64,000 bases of DNA from Nocardia gamkensis NBRC 108242 (lineage in GTDB: Bacteria > Actinomycetota > Actinomycetes > Mycobacteriales > Mycobacteriaceae). Both the position numbers and the translations under genes were made by a program. The stretch lies in the NCBI RefSeq assembly GCF_001612985.1, contig NZ_BDBM01000016.1:1-64000 (forward strand), written 5' to 3'. Below the pieces are notes generated by a model. That model had not been told where the DNA came from. It did not search any database and worked only from the letters and a program-made list of their open reading frames with translations. This document shows positions 41,029 to 49,573 of this stretch, one piece after another (position 1 is the first letter of the stretch; each line of letters starts with the position of its first letter).

Positions 41029-43980
41029 GTGGTCAGCCTTCCGGTATGCGGCGCCTTCGTGGGGCGGGCCGCTGAGCTTGCGGCATTGCAGGATGCCCAT
41101 GGGGAGCCGACGGTGCATACCGTGCTGGTCGGGGGCGAAGCGGGGATCGGCAAGTCGCGGCTGGTCGCGGAGTTCGGGACGCGGCTCGGGGCCCGCACGG
41201 CGGTGCTGTCCGGGCGGTGTCCGGAGTTCGGCGCGAAAGGGGTGCCGTTCACTCCGTTCGTCGCGGTCATGCGCGCACTGCTGCGCGACCAGGGCGCGGA
41301 GGCTCTCGCGGCGCTGCTCCCGGCGAAACCCGCGCTGGCGCGCTGGCTTCCGGAACTGGCGGCGCGGTCCGGCGCGGCGGAGATCGACACCGATCGGATC
41401 CGGTTGTTCGGCGAGATCCTGACCGTGCTGGAACAGTGCTCGATGAACAGACCGCTGGTAGTGGTGCTGGAGGATCTGCACTGGGCCGACGAGGCCGGCC
41501 TGGAATTGCTCGCCTTCCTGGTGGCCAACATCGCCGAAGGCGATCTGTTCTTGGTCGGCACCTACCGGCCCGCCGATTCCGGACCGTTGCGCAAGCTGGT
41601 CGGGGGCTTGCGCCGCGACCCGGGTGTCCGCCTGCTTTCTCCGGCGCCACTGACCAGGCACGAGGTGGGCAGACAACTGGCGGCCCTGCGCGGCCGGGAG
41701 CCGGAGCCAGGGACGATCGGGCGAATCTTCGAGCGCAGCAAGGGAATCCCGTTGTTCGTCGAGGCGCTCGGTCCCGCACCCGAGGATACGCCCGCCGAGC
41801 TGTCGGAGCTGTTGCTCGGCCACCTGTCCGACCTGCCCGATCGAACCGCGTCGGTACTGCGGCTCGCGGCGGCGGCCGGGTCACCGGTCCGGCACACCCT
41901 GCTGGCGGCCGCCTCCGATCTCGCCGAGGACGCCCTCACCGCGGCTTTGCATCAGCTGATCGACCAGCAGTTCTTGGTGCCCACCGACACCGGCTATCAG
42001 TTCCGCCATGTGCTCATCCGCGACGCCGTCTACGACGATCTCCTACCAGCCCAGCGAAAAGGGCTGCACAGCAGGCTTTCTCGTGCACTGGCCGCGCTCC
42101 GCAAGCAGGAACCGGACAAGTGCCCCTCCGGCGAGCTGGCCTACCACGCGCATGCCGCCGGAGAGTTGCCGCTGGCACTCGCGGCCGCCTGGGAAGCCGC
42201 GGCCGAAGCGGAAAACGTTGGGGCGCATCGTGTCCGCGTGCGCTATCTGGACCAGGTACTCGAATCGTGGGAGCGGGTGCCGGAAGCGGCGAGCCGGGTG
42301 GACGCCGACCGGATCGATGTGGTGGAAGCGGTCGTGGCCGCCTGCTATCGGGGCGGTGTCGTCGAGCGCGGGATCGCGGCGGCCGACGAGGCGCTGGCCG
42401 TCATCGATGCGGGGAGCGACCCGGAGCGCGCCGCCCGGCTGCACCACTACCGCGCGGGACTGCGCAATCAGAGCAGCGGCGGCGGTGAAGACGACCTGCT
42501 CGCGGCGCTGGCCTATCTTCCTTCGGACCGGCCGACCCTGCTGCGCGGCGAAGTGCTCGCCGAACTCGCCGCGGCGCGGGTGTTCAGCGGTGCGGCGGCC
42601 GCGGCCGAGAACGACGCACGTGCCGCCGTCGAGGTGGCCGAACGGTTACGCAGTACGCCGAACGCCGACGACACATCGCCGGTCATGGCTGCGGCGCATG
42701 CGCCCGAGGAGGCCGCGGATGCCGCGTTCGCATGGCCGCGTTCGAGCGTCTTACGCGACGACCGGCGCGCCGGGGCACTGGCCGCGCGCGCCTACGCCTA
42801 TCTCGGGCTGGCAACCGCGGACCGTCCGGAGGCCGCCGTGGCCCACTTCGAACAGGCGCATGCGATCGCGAAGGCCGCGGAAGATCCGGGCACATTGCTC
42901 ACGGTGGTGCTGTGGGAATCGGCACTGCTGGTGTCGGCGGCCGCCGACGAGGCTGCCATCGCCGCGATCCAGCAGGGGCTGCGCGCCGCGCACGAGACCT
43001 ACCGATTCGCGGAGGCGGCACCGATCCTGCTGGTCAAATGGGCACAGGCGCTCACCGCGCTGGGTCGCTGGAACGAAGCGCTCGAGCTGATCGACGAATC
43101 GCTCACCGAGCAGCTGACCCCGTTGAGCACCGCCGCGCTGCTGCTGTGTCACGCGCGGATCATGCTGGCGCGTGGCGACGAGAAGGCCGCGGCGGCGAGC
43201 GCGACGAGCGCGCAGCCCTTGCTCGGGGACCGCCGCTGGGCCAGGCAGTACCAGGTCCAGCTGCACACCGTGCGGACCGAGATCGCGCACGCGGCGGGCA
43301 ACCCGCAGCGCGCCGCCGAGATCGGCGCCGCAACCTTGAGCGCGGACGACCTGGCCGCGCACCACCACGAGGCGTGGGCACTGGCCGAGGCGATCGCCCG
43401 AACTCGCCGCGCCCCACTGGTTCTCGACTCCGTCACGGCGAAGTTGCCGGTGACGTCCGCCGTCGACACCGCGTATCGGAATTCCTGCCACGCCGTGCGC
43501 AGTGGCCGTCCCGCCGATTGGGGCGCGGCGGTGTCCTCCTGGCGAGCCCTCGGTCGACCGTACGAGCTGGCGCGCAGCCTGCTCGAATCCGGCGATGCGG
43601 AATTGGCAGCGGGTGACCGCGCGGCAGCGCGCAGCGCACTGCGTTCCGTTCTGGAGCTGGCGAACGAGTTGGCGGCCGAGCCACTCGCCGAGCAAGCCCG
43701 GCAGCTGGCCGACCGCGCCGGGATCGATCTCGCCCATTCCGGCAACCGGCCTGCCACGACATCACGGGCGGACACGGCGGGCCTGACTCCACGGGAACTC
43801 GATGTGCTGCGTCTGGTGGCGACGGGAGCGAGCAACCGTCAGATCGCGGCCGAGCTTTTCATCAGCGCCAACACCGCCGGTGTGCACGTCTCGCGGATCC
43901 TCGCCAAGCTCGGCGCGTCCAGCCGCACCGAAGCGGCCGCGACGGCGCGGAAACGCGGATTGCTCGTCTCCGACGGATGA
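41029..43980 (+). CDS. Large AAA-ATPase LuxR-family (LAL) regulator
   Basis: A 983-residue LAL regulator. The N-terminus is an ATPase: FVGRAAELAAL, Walker A LVGGEAGIGKSRLV (35-46), Walker B LVVVLEDLHWADEAGLELL, and a sensor-like LFLVGTYRP. A long middle region (about 300-900) is helical with TPR-like repeats. The C-terminal LuxR HTH (about 918-983) reads GLTPRELDVLRLVATGASNRQIAAELFISANTAGVHVSRILAKLGASSRTEAA. Such proteins, like MalT, bind a ligand and ATP and then activate promoters. GTG 41029 has no strong ribosome site (taggggc, 12 bases upstream) but starts at the conserved region. Targets may include the divergent epoxide hydrolase or the acyl-CoA dehydrogenase gene. Confidence 0.9.
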   Translation: MVSLPVCGAFVGRAAELAALQDAHGEPTVHTVLVGGEAGIGKSRLVAEFGTRLGARTAVLSGRCPEFGAKGVPFTPFVAVMRALLRDQGAEALAALLPAKPALARWLPELAARSGAAEIDTDRIRLFGEILTVLEQCSMNRPLVVVLEDLHWADEAGLELLAFLVANIAEGDLFLVGTYRPADSGPLRKLVGGLRRDPGVRLLSPAPLTRHEVGRQLAALRGREPEPGTIGRIFERSKGIPLFVEALGPAPEDTPAELSELLLGHLSDLPDRTASVLRLAAAAGSPVRHTLLAAASDLAEDALTAALHQLIDQQFLVPTDTGYQFRHVLIRDAVYDDLLPAQRKGLHSRLSRALAALRKQEPDKCPSGELAYHAHAAGELPLALAAAWEAAAEAENVGAHRVRVRYLDQVLESWERVPEAASRVDADRIDVVEAVVAACYRGGVVERGIAAADEALAVIDAGSDPERAARLHHYRAGLRNQSSGGGEDDLLAALAYLPSDRPTLLRGEVLAELAAARVFSGAAAAAENDARAAVEVAERLRSTPNADDTSPVMAAAHAPEEAADAAFAWPRSSVLRDDRRAGALAARAYAYLGLATADRPEAAVAHFEQAHAIAKAAEDPGTLLTVVLWESALLVSAAADEAAIAAIQQGLRAAHETYRFAEAAPILLVKWAQALTALGRWNEALELIDESLTEQLTPLSTAALLLCHARIMLARGDEKAAAASATSAQPLLGDRRWARQYQVQLHTVRTEIAHAAGNPQRAAEIGAATLSADDLAAHHHEAWALAEAIARTRRAPLVLDSVTAKLPVTSAVDTAYRNSCHAVRSGRPADWGAAVSSWRALGRPYELARSLLESGDAELAAGDRAAARSALRSVLELANELAAEPLAEQARQLADRAGIDLAHSGNRPATTSRADTAGLTPRELDVLRLVATGASNRQIAAELFISANTAGVHVSRILAKLGASSRTEAAATARKRGLLVSDG

Positions 43981-44098
43981 CCGACCACGGGCGGGCGGCG
44001 CGATCCGCCGCGTGTGGAGAACGGACGCGACCCACCAGGCATATTCCTCAGCGGCCGATCGGTGCGATGGCCGCGAATACCGGACCACCGACCCGTAA

Positions 44099-44122
44099 GA
44101 TACAGTACGTCGAACATGTCTC
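44099..44122. promoter_or_regulatory. Candidate TetR operator before the acyl-CoA dehydrogenase
   Basis: GATACA-N12-TGTCTC (44099-44104 and 44117-44122) has the same arm sequences and the same spacing as the site before the TetR gene at 45945-45968 (GATACA-N12-TGTATC). One base differs. It lies 15 bases before the ATG of the dehydrogenase. Confidence 0.6.
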
Positions 44123-44136
44123 GAAAGGACGGGCTG

Positions 44137-45930
44137 ATGCGGTCGACCTTGCTGTCCCGGCGCGATCTGGATTTCCTGCTCTACGAGTGGCTGGACGTGG
44201 AGCGGCTCACCAAACGCGAGCGGTACGCCGAGCACTCGCGCGAGACCTTCGACGCCGTGCTCGACCTCAGCGAGCAGCTCGCGACCAAATACTTCGCGCC
44301 GCACAACAAGCTCAACGATGCCAACGAACCCACCTTCGACGGCGAGCGCGTGACCATCATCCCGGAGGTCGGGCAGGCGCTGGAAGCCTTCGCCAAGGCC
44401 GGATTGCCTTCGGCGGCAATGGATTACGAACTCGGTGGCGCACAGCTGCCCGCGACCGTCGCACAGGCGAGCTACGCCTGGTTCCAGGCGGCCAACCCGG
44501 GGACCGCGGGCTACCCGTTCCTCACAGTGGCCAATGCGAATCTGCTCCTCGCCCACGGCCCGGAGCACGTCGAGAAGTTCGTCAAGCCCATGCTCGCGGG
44601 CCGCTTCTTCGGCACCATGTGCCTGTCGGAGCCGCAGGCAGGCTCGTCGCTGGCCGACATCGTCACCCGCGCCGAACCGCAGGACGACGGCAGCTATCGC
44701 CTGTTCGGCACGAAGATGTGGATCTCGGGCGGCGACCACGAACTCGGCGAGAACATCGTGCACCTGGTGCTGGCCAAGATCCCCGGTGGGCCCGCGGGCA
44801 CCAAGGGCATCTCGCTGTTCGTGGTGCCCCGCTTCCTGGTCGGTGACGACGGCGCGATCGGCGAACGCAACGACGTCGCCCTGGCCGGGCTCAACCACAA
44901 GATGGGCTTCCGCGGCACGGTGAACACCGTGCTGAATTTCGGCGAGGGCCGCTGGACGCCGGGCGGCGCGCCGGGCGCGGTCGGCTACCTGGTCGGGGAA
45001 CCGCATCGCGGCTTGACCTACATGTTCCACATGATGAACGAGGCGCGCATCGGCGTCGGCCTGGTCGCCACCGCGCTCGGCTACACGGGATACCTCGAGT
45101 CGCTGGACTACGCCCGCACCCGCACGCAGGGCCGGGCCAAGCTTCCCACCGACCCGTCCGCGCCGCAGCGGCCGATCATCGAGCACGCCGACGTGAAGCG
45201 AATGCTGCTGGCGCAGAAGGCGTACGCCGAAGGGGCGCTGGCGCTGGTGCTCTACTGCGCGCAGCTGGTCGACGAGCAGCGCACCGCCGAGTCCGACGAC
45301 GACCGCCGCGCGGTCACCCAGCTGCTGGACATCCTGACTCCGATCGCGAAGAGCTGGCCCTCGCAGTGGTGCCTGGAGGCCAACAGCCTCGCCATCCAGG
45401 TGCTCGGCGGCTACGGCTACACCCGCGAATACAACGTCGAGCAGCACTATCGGGACAACCGGCTCAACCCGATCCACGAGGGCACGCACGGTATCCAGGG
45501 CCTGGACCTGCTCGGACGCAAAGTGACCCAGCAGGGCGGCGCGAGCCTGCTCGCCCTCGGGTCCCGGATCGATGCGACGATCACCGCCGCTCGCGCGTCG
45601 GGCGGCGAGGCGGCCGAGCTGGCCGCACAACTGGACTCGGCGTGGCGGCGGCTGGTCGAGGTCACCGCGGGGCTGTTCGCCTCCGGCGATTTCGAGGCCG
45701 CGCTGGCCAACAGCTCGGTGTACCTGGAGGCCTTCGGGCACACCGTGCTGGCCTGGATCTGGCTCGAGCAGTTCCTCGCCACCGCGGACCGTGCAGGCGA
45801 TTTCTACGATGGCAAGCGGCACGCGGCCCGGTTCTTCTATCGTTTCGAATTGCCCAAGACCGCACCGGCACTGGATCTGCTCGCCAGCCTGGACACGACT
45901 ACTCTGCGGATGCGCGACGCCTGGTTCTGA
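44137..45930 (+). CDS. FadE5-like acyl-CoA dehydrogenase
   Basis: A 597-residue acyl-CoA dehydrogenase of the long FadE5-type: an extended N-terminus (STLLSRRDLDFLLYEWLDVERL), flavin and substrate motifs GTMCLSEPQAGSSLADI and YRLFGTKMWISGGDHE, GLNHKMGFRGTVNTVLNFGE, then QVLGGYGYTREYNVEQHYRDNRLNPIHEGTHGIQGLDLLGRK, where the Glu in IHEGTHGIQ is the likely catalytic base. A C-terminal helical domain of about 130 residues follows. It would introduce the 2,3-double bond in fatty acyl-CoA with FAD. ATG 44137 is supported by AAAGGA upstream; ATG 44116 also exists. A TetR gene follows 31 bases later and probably controls it. Confidence 0.92.
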   Translation: MRSTLLSRRDLDFLLYEWLDVERLTKRERYAEHSRETFDAVLDLSEQLATKYFAPHNKLNDANEPTFDGERVTIIPEVGQALEAFAKAGLPSAAMDYELGGAQLPATVAQASYAWFQAANPGTAGYPFLTVANANLLLAHGPEHVEKFVKPMLAGRFFGTMCLSEPQAGSSLADIVTRAEPQDDGSYRLFGTKMWISGGDHELGENIVHLVLAKIPGGPAGTKGISLFVVPRFLVGDDGAIGERNDVALAGLNHKMGFRGTVNTVLNFGEGRWTPGGAPGAVGYLVGEPHRGLTYMFHMMNEARIGVGLVATALGYTGYLESLDYARTRTQGRAKLPTDPSAPQRPIIEHADVKRMLLAQKAYAEGALALVLYCAQLVDEQRTAESDDDRRAVTQLLDILTPIAKSWPSQWCLEANSLAIQVLGGYGYTREYNVEQHYRDNRLNPIHEGTHGIQGLDLLGRKVTQQGGASLLALGSRIDATITAARASGGEAAELAAQLDSAWRRLVEVTAGLFASGDFEAALANSSVYLEAFGHTVLAWIWLEQFLATADRAGDFYDGKRHAARFFYRFELPKTAPALDLLASLDTTTLRMRDAWF

Positions 45931-45944
45931 ACACCGCCCGTTTC

Positions 45945-45968
45945 GATACAATTCACAGAAGATGTATC
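45945..45968. promoter_or_regulatory. TetR operator overlapping a -10 box and start codon
   Basis: GATACA (45945-45950) and TGTATC (45963-45968) are perfect inverted arms with 12 bases between. TACAAT within it (45947-45952) makes a good -10 box, placing transcription start at about 45959-45962, i.e. at the TetR ATG. The regulator's message is therefore likely leaderless and the repressor would cover its own promoter. Confidence 0.65.
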
Positions 45969-46588
45969 ATTCCGCGGTGATCGATTCCAGTCAGCGGACC
46001 ACCCGCCCTCCCGGCCGACCGGCCTCCGCGACCAGGGAACAGGTCATCGAGCATGCTCGCCGGGCGTTCCTGTCCGGTGAGCGCGTGGACATCCAGGCGA
46101 TCGCCGGACAGCTCGGGCTCAGCCGCGCGTCGGTCTACCGCTGGTTCGGCTCTCGCGACGGGGTGCTCGGTGCGGTCCTGGCCGGGGAGTTCGAGGCGCT
46201 GCTCAGCCGGGCGGACGCCCGCCGCCGCTCCACCGGAGCGCGGCGCATCCTGGACGTGCTCTACCGGGTCAACCGGTGGATGACCGACAACGAACCGTTC
46301 CGGCGCTACTTCGAGAACGAGCCGCTGTCCGGGCTGCGCATCCTCACCGCGAGCGACGGGCCGGTACAACCGCTGGTCGTGGGCACCGTCCAGGAACTGA
46401 TCCTCCGCGCCACCGAAGAGGACGGATACCAACCGCCGCTGGAACCGACGCTGCTGGCCTACGCCCTGGTCCGGCTCGGCGAGGCGTTCCTCTACAACGA
46501 CAACGTCGCCGGTATCCGCGGTGACGTGGACCGGTTGCACGAGGTGCAGGCGGCGCTGCTCGGCATCCCCGAGGCGATCGCGCCGTAA
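45962..46588 (+). CDS. TetR-family regulator (QsdR-like)
   Basis: A 208-residue TetR regulator. HTH: TREQVIEHARRAFLSGERVDIQAIAGQLGLSRASVYRWFGSRDGVLGAVLAGEFEALL (residues about 20-75) with SRASVYRWFGS as the recognition helix. The helical ligand domain contains ARRILDVLYRVNRWMTDNEPFRRYFENEPL, which resembles the QsdR group. ATG 45962 is probably the first base of a leaderless message; GTG 45977 is an alternative start. It follows the acyl-CoA dehydrogenase by 31 bases and shares an operator type with it, so it likely senses an acyl or lactone ligand. Ligand is inferred. Confidence 0.87.
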   Translation: MYHSAVIDSSQRTTRPPGRPASATREQVIEHARRAFLSGERVDIQAIAGQLGLSRASVYRWFGSRDGVLGAVLAGEFEALLSRADARRRSTGARRILDVLYRVNRWMTDNEPFRRYFENEPLSGLRILTASDGPVQPLVVGTVQELILRATEEDGYQPPLEPTLLAYALVRLGEAFLYNDNVAGIRGDVDRLHEVQAALLGIPEAIAP

Positions 46589-47152
46589 CCGGAGCGCTGC
46601 CGGACGCGCGCTGCCGGGGCGGTCGACACGTTGCCGCTCGTCCGCCTCGGCACCGCTCCGATGCCCGGACACCGCTACGAGCTCGGCCCGAGGACATCAC
46701 CACCTGGCTACGGCAACCCGACGTCCCGCCGTGGAGGGCCGCCCTGCGCGCAGGCCGCCCGGAGACTGTTCTCATCGCCGCACGCATCCGTTTCCGCGGC
46801 GGCGACCCCAACAGCGAGATCGCCGGGATCCTGCGCGCGCACGAGCTGCTGGACGGCGTGGGGTGCTCGGCGCAAGACCGGTGCTGCTACTCGATATTTA
46901 CGGTCCACGACCGTAGATTCGCCCGGCGGGACCCACTCGTCCCCACTTTCGAATCGCTGTGATCGAAATCCGGCCGACGGCGGCCGACGTGGCGTATTGG
47001 CCGGGCCGCCGCGCATATCGCCAGGTCGGGCCGCAGTGCGCCCGGCGCAATAACATCCCCTGATTTCCGTCGGCGTCGACGTAGGCGAATACGCCGCCGC
47101 GACCCCGTTATCGTCGCTATTCGTGCAGGTCAGCGATGGAAAGGCGGAAACG
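46589..47152. other. 564-base gap with a possible gene remnant
   Basis: No intact gene is recognised. On the plus strand, frame 46690-46962 reads coding-like (EDITTWLRQPDVPPWRAAL, ETVLIAARIRFRGGDPNSE, HELLDGVGCSAQDRCCYS) and ends with TGA at 46960-46962, but it has no ATG or GTG start and stays open backwards into Arg-rich sequence. This could be the tail of a decayed gene. The last 100 bases presumably hold the promoter of the GntR-led operon. Confidence 0.4.
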
Positions 47153-47908
47153 GTGGCAGCGGAACCCACGCCGGTGCGGCAGTTGCGCGCCGATCAGGCG
47201 CGGCGGGTGGCCGACATCCTGCGCCACCAACTGCACGCCGGCGCGTTCGACGGCGCGCTGCCGAGCGAACAGGACCTGGCCGCCGAGTACGGCGCCTCGC
47301 GCAATACCGTCCGCGACGCCTTGGCGCTGTTGAAGGACGAGGGCTTGATCGACCGGGCGCCCAAGGTGGGCACCCGCGTGGCCACCCGCAAGTACGACCA
47401 CGGGCTCGACGCCCTGCTCGGATTGCAGGAGACCTTCAAAGGCCACGGCACCGTACGCAACGAGGTGCGCGCGGCGATGCACGTCGCCGCGCCGCCCGCT
47501 GTCGCGCGCAGGCTCGACCTGGCGCCGGGCGAGCGGGTGGTCTATCTCGAGCGGCTGCGCTACCTCGCGGATCTGCCGTTGAGCCTGGACCTCACCTACC
47601 TCGTGCCCGATATCGGCACCGAGGTGCTCGGCCACGATCTCGAGCACACCGACGTCTTCGTGCTGCTGGAACGCATCAGCGGCCGCTCGCTCGGCTCGGC
47701 CGATCTCGCCCTGGAAGCGGTGCCCGCCGACCCGCACACCGCATCCACCCTCGACGTACCCGGCGGCGCGCCGCTGCTGATGCTGGAACGGCTGACCCGG
47801 CTGGACGACGGCCGCCCGGTCGATCTGGAGTACATCCGCATGCGCGGCGACCGCATCACCATGCGCGGCAGCCTGACCCGCAGCACCCCCGAATGGAAGG
47901 TCCTCTAG
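47153..47908 (+). CDS. GntR/HutC-family regulator with UTRA domain
   Basis: A 251-residue regulator. HTH: RVADILRHQLHAGAFDGALPSEQDLAAEYGASRNTVRDALALLKDEGLIDRAPKVGTRV (about residues 17-75). The UTRA ligand domain covers the rest (ERVVYLERLRYLADLPLSLDLTYLV, LLMLERLTRLDDGRPVDLEYIRMRGDRI). GTG 47153 is chosen because AAAGGCGG lies six bases upstream; GTG 47123 is possible. The stop is followed at once by the ATG of the ferredoxin gene, so it is the first gene of the transporter/oxidoreductase operon and probably represses it until a transported substrate binds. Confidence 0.88.
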   Translation: MAAEPTPVRQLRADQARRVADILRHQLHAGAFDGALPSEQDLAAEYGASRNTVRDALALLKDEGLIDRAPKVGTRVATRKYDHGLDALLGLQETFKGHGTVRNEVRAAMHVAAPPAVARRLDLAPGERVVYLERLRYLADLPLSLDLTYLVPDIGTEVLGHDLEHTDVFVLLERISGRSLGSADLALEAVPADPHTASTLDVPGGAPLLMLERLTRLDDGRPVDLEYIRMRGDRITMRGSLTRSTPEWKVL

Positions 47909-48136
47909 ATGGCACTCGTAAACCAGCGCGCCGACATCCCCGTCACCATCGACGAGTCGCTGTGCATCCAGGGCTGCACGCTGTGCGTCGAGATCTGCCC
48001 GCTCGACTCCCTGGCCATCAACCCCGACAACGGCAAGGCCTTCATGCACGTGGACGAGTGCTGGTACTGCGGTCCCTGCGCGGCCCGCTGCCCCACCGGC
48101 GCCGTCACCGTCAACATGCCCTATCTGCTCCGCTGA
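47909..48136 (+). CDS. AprB-like two [4Fe-4S] ferredoxin
   Basis: A 75-residue ferredoxin with two clusters. The first set is Cys19-x3-Cys23-x2-Cys26-x3-Cys30-Pro (CIQGCTLCVEICP); one residue more than the usual CxxC between the first two. The second is Cys51-x2-Cys54-x2-Cys57-x3-Cys61-Pro (ECWYCGPCAARCPTG), close to the ECWxCxxCxxxCP of adenylylsulfate reductase beta subunits. It should pass electrons to the flavoprotein encoded five genes downstream. ATG 47909 directly follows the GntR stop. The AprB resemblance is to the cluster core only; the long C-terminal tail of true AprB is absent. Confidence 0.88.
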   Translation: MALVNQRADIPVTIDESLCIQGCTLCVEICPLDSLAINPDNGKAFMHVDECWYCGPCAARCPTGAVTVNMPYLLR

Positions 48137-48148
48137 TCTGGAAGACCG

Positions 48149-49573
48149 ATGAAAGCAAAACTCGCCCCCATCCTGCTCGCCGCCGCGCTCGCGCTGACCG
48201 GGTGCTCGCTGGAGCAGACCGACGACACTCCCGCGGGCACCGTGAAGGTGGTCGTCGGCTACCAATCGAAGACCATCAACACCGTCACCGCGGGCACCTT
48301 GCTGCGCGCGCAGGGCTACCTCGAGCGGCGGCTACAGAAGATCACCGACAACGGCGGAGCCAAGTACCAGGTCGAGTGGCAGGACTACGACACCGGCGCG
48401 CCGATCACCGCGCAGATGGTGGCCGAGAAGATCGACATCGGGTCGATGGGTGATTACCCGTTGCTGATCAACGGCTCCCGCACCCAGGCGGGCGAGCGCT
48501 CACGCACCGAACTGGTGTCGGTCACCGGGTACAACCCCAAGGGCGCGCTGAACATGGTGGTGGTGCCGAACGACTCGGCGGCCACCGGCATCGGCGATCT
48601 GGCCGGGCAGAAGATCTCGACCAGCGTGGGTTCGGCCGGGCACGGCACGCTGGTGCAGGCGCTGACGCGGGCCGGCATCGACCCGGCCAAGGGCGTGGAG
48701 GTGCTCAACCAGCAGCCGCAGGTCGGCGCGACCGCCCTGGAGTCCCGTCAGGTGGGCGCGCTGTCCCAGTTCGTCGCGTGGCCCGGCCTGGTCGTCTTCC
48801 AGAACAAGGCCAAGCTGCTCTACGACGGCGCCGAACTCGGCGTGCCGACCTTCCACGGCGTGGTGGCCCGGCGCGCCTACGCCGCCGATCACCCGGAGGT
48901 GCTCCAGGCGTTCCTGGCCGCGCAACTGGACGCCACCCAGTTCCTGCGGGACCAGCCGTTCGAGGCCGCGAAGATCGTCGCCGACGGGTCCGGGCTGCCC
49001 CAGGAGGTGGTGTACCTCTACAACGGCCCCGGCGGAACCAGTTTCGACACCACGCTCGAGCCCAGCCTGATCGCGGCGCTCAAAGACGATGTGGCGTACC
49101 TGAAGTCGATCGGCGATTTCACCGACCTGGACATCGACCGGTTCATCGACGACGCGCCGCTGCGCAAGGCGTTCGCGGAGACCGGCCGCGACTACGACCG
49201 CGAACTCACCGACACCGCCAACCCGACCCGCGTCACCGGCGCCGATCCCGTCTGCGGCAAAGCGGCGGAGAACCCCGCGCTGGCCGGCGAGTTGTGGCTG
49301 GACGGCGCGCCGAAGCCGCAACCGGCCGCGGACCCGACCTGCCTGCTGCGCGCGGTCCAGGTCGCGAAGGCGCAGGGCAAGACGATCCGCGCCGCCTACA
49401 TCCCGGATACCGAACTCGGCACCCGCTGGTTCGCCGACAAGTCGATCTGGCTGCGCGACGGGGACGGCTACCTGCCCTTCACCACCGCCGCCGCCGCGCA
49501 GCGCTACCGGCAGGCACATCCGTCCGCCACCCCGGTCCCCTACGACCGAGCCGTCACGGAAGTACGCGGATGA
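48149..49573 (+). CDS. ABC substrate-binding lipoprotein (SsuA/TauA-like) with NosL-like tail
   Basis: A 474-residue lipoprotein. The signal peptide ends in the lipobox LALTGCS with Cys19 as the lipid site. The body follows the nitrate/sulfonate/taurine-binding fold: VKVVVGYQSKTINTVTAG, IDIGSMGDYPLLINGSR, GDLAGQKISTSVGSAGHGTLVQALTRAGIDP, ESRQVGALSQFVAWPGL. From about residue 355 an extra domain appears, with CLLRAVQVAKAQGKTIRAAYIPDTELGTRWFADKSIWLRDGDGYLPFTTAAAAQRYRQAHP, which resembles NosL (copper-binding accessory) domains. The fusion is odd for a solute-binding protein. It delivers an unknown anion or sulfonate to the next two gene products. ATG 48149; coupled by ATGA to the permease gene. 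Confidence 0.88.
   Translation: MKAKLAPILLAAALALTGCSLEQTDDTPAGTVKVVVGYQSKTINTVTAGTLLRAQGYLERRLQKITDNGGAKYQVEWQDYDTGAPITAQMVAEKIDIGSMGDYPLLINGSRTQAGERSRTELVSVTGYNPKGALNMVVVPNDSAATGIGDLAGQKISTSVGSAGHGTLVQALTRAGIDPAKGVEVLNQQPQVGATALESRQVGALSQFVAWPGLVVFQNKAKLLYDGAELGVPTFHGVVARRAYAADHPEVLQAFLAAQLDATQFLRDQPFEAAKIVADGSGLPQEVVYLYNGPGGTSFDTTLEPSLIAALKDDVAYLKSIGDFTDLDIDRFIDDAPLRKAFAETGRDYDRELTDTANPTRVTGADPVCGKAAENPALAGELWLDGAPKPQPAADPTCLLRAVQVAKAQGKTIRAAYIPDTELGTRWFADKSIWLRDGDGYLPFTTAAAAQRYRQAHPSATPVPYDRAVTEVRG

Noticed and set aside
43762..45951. 729-codon minus-strand open frame
   Set aside because: Antisense of the acyl-CoA dehydrogenase gene, whose own frame carries all family motifs.
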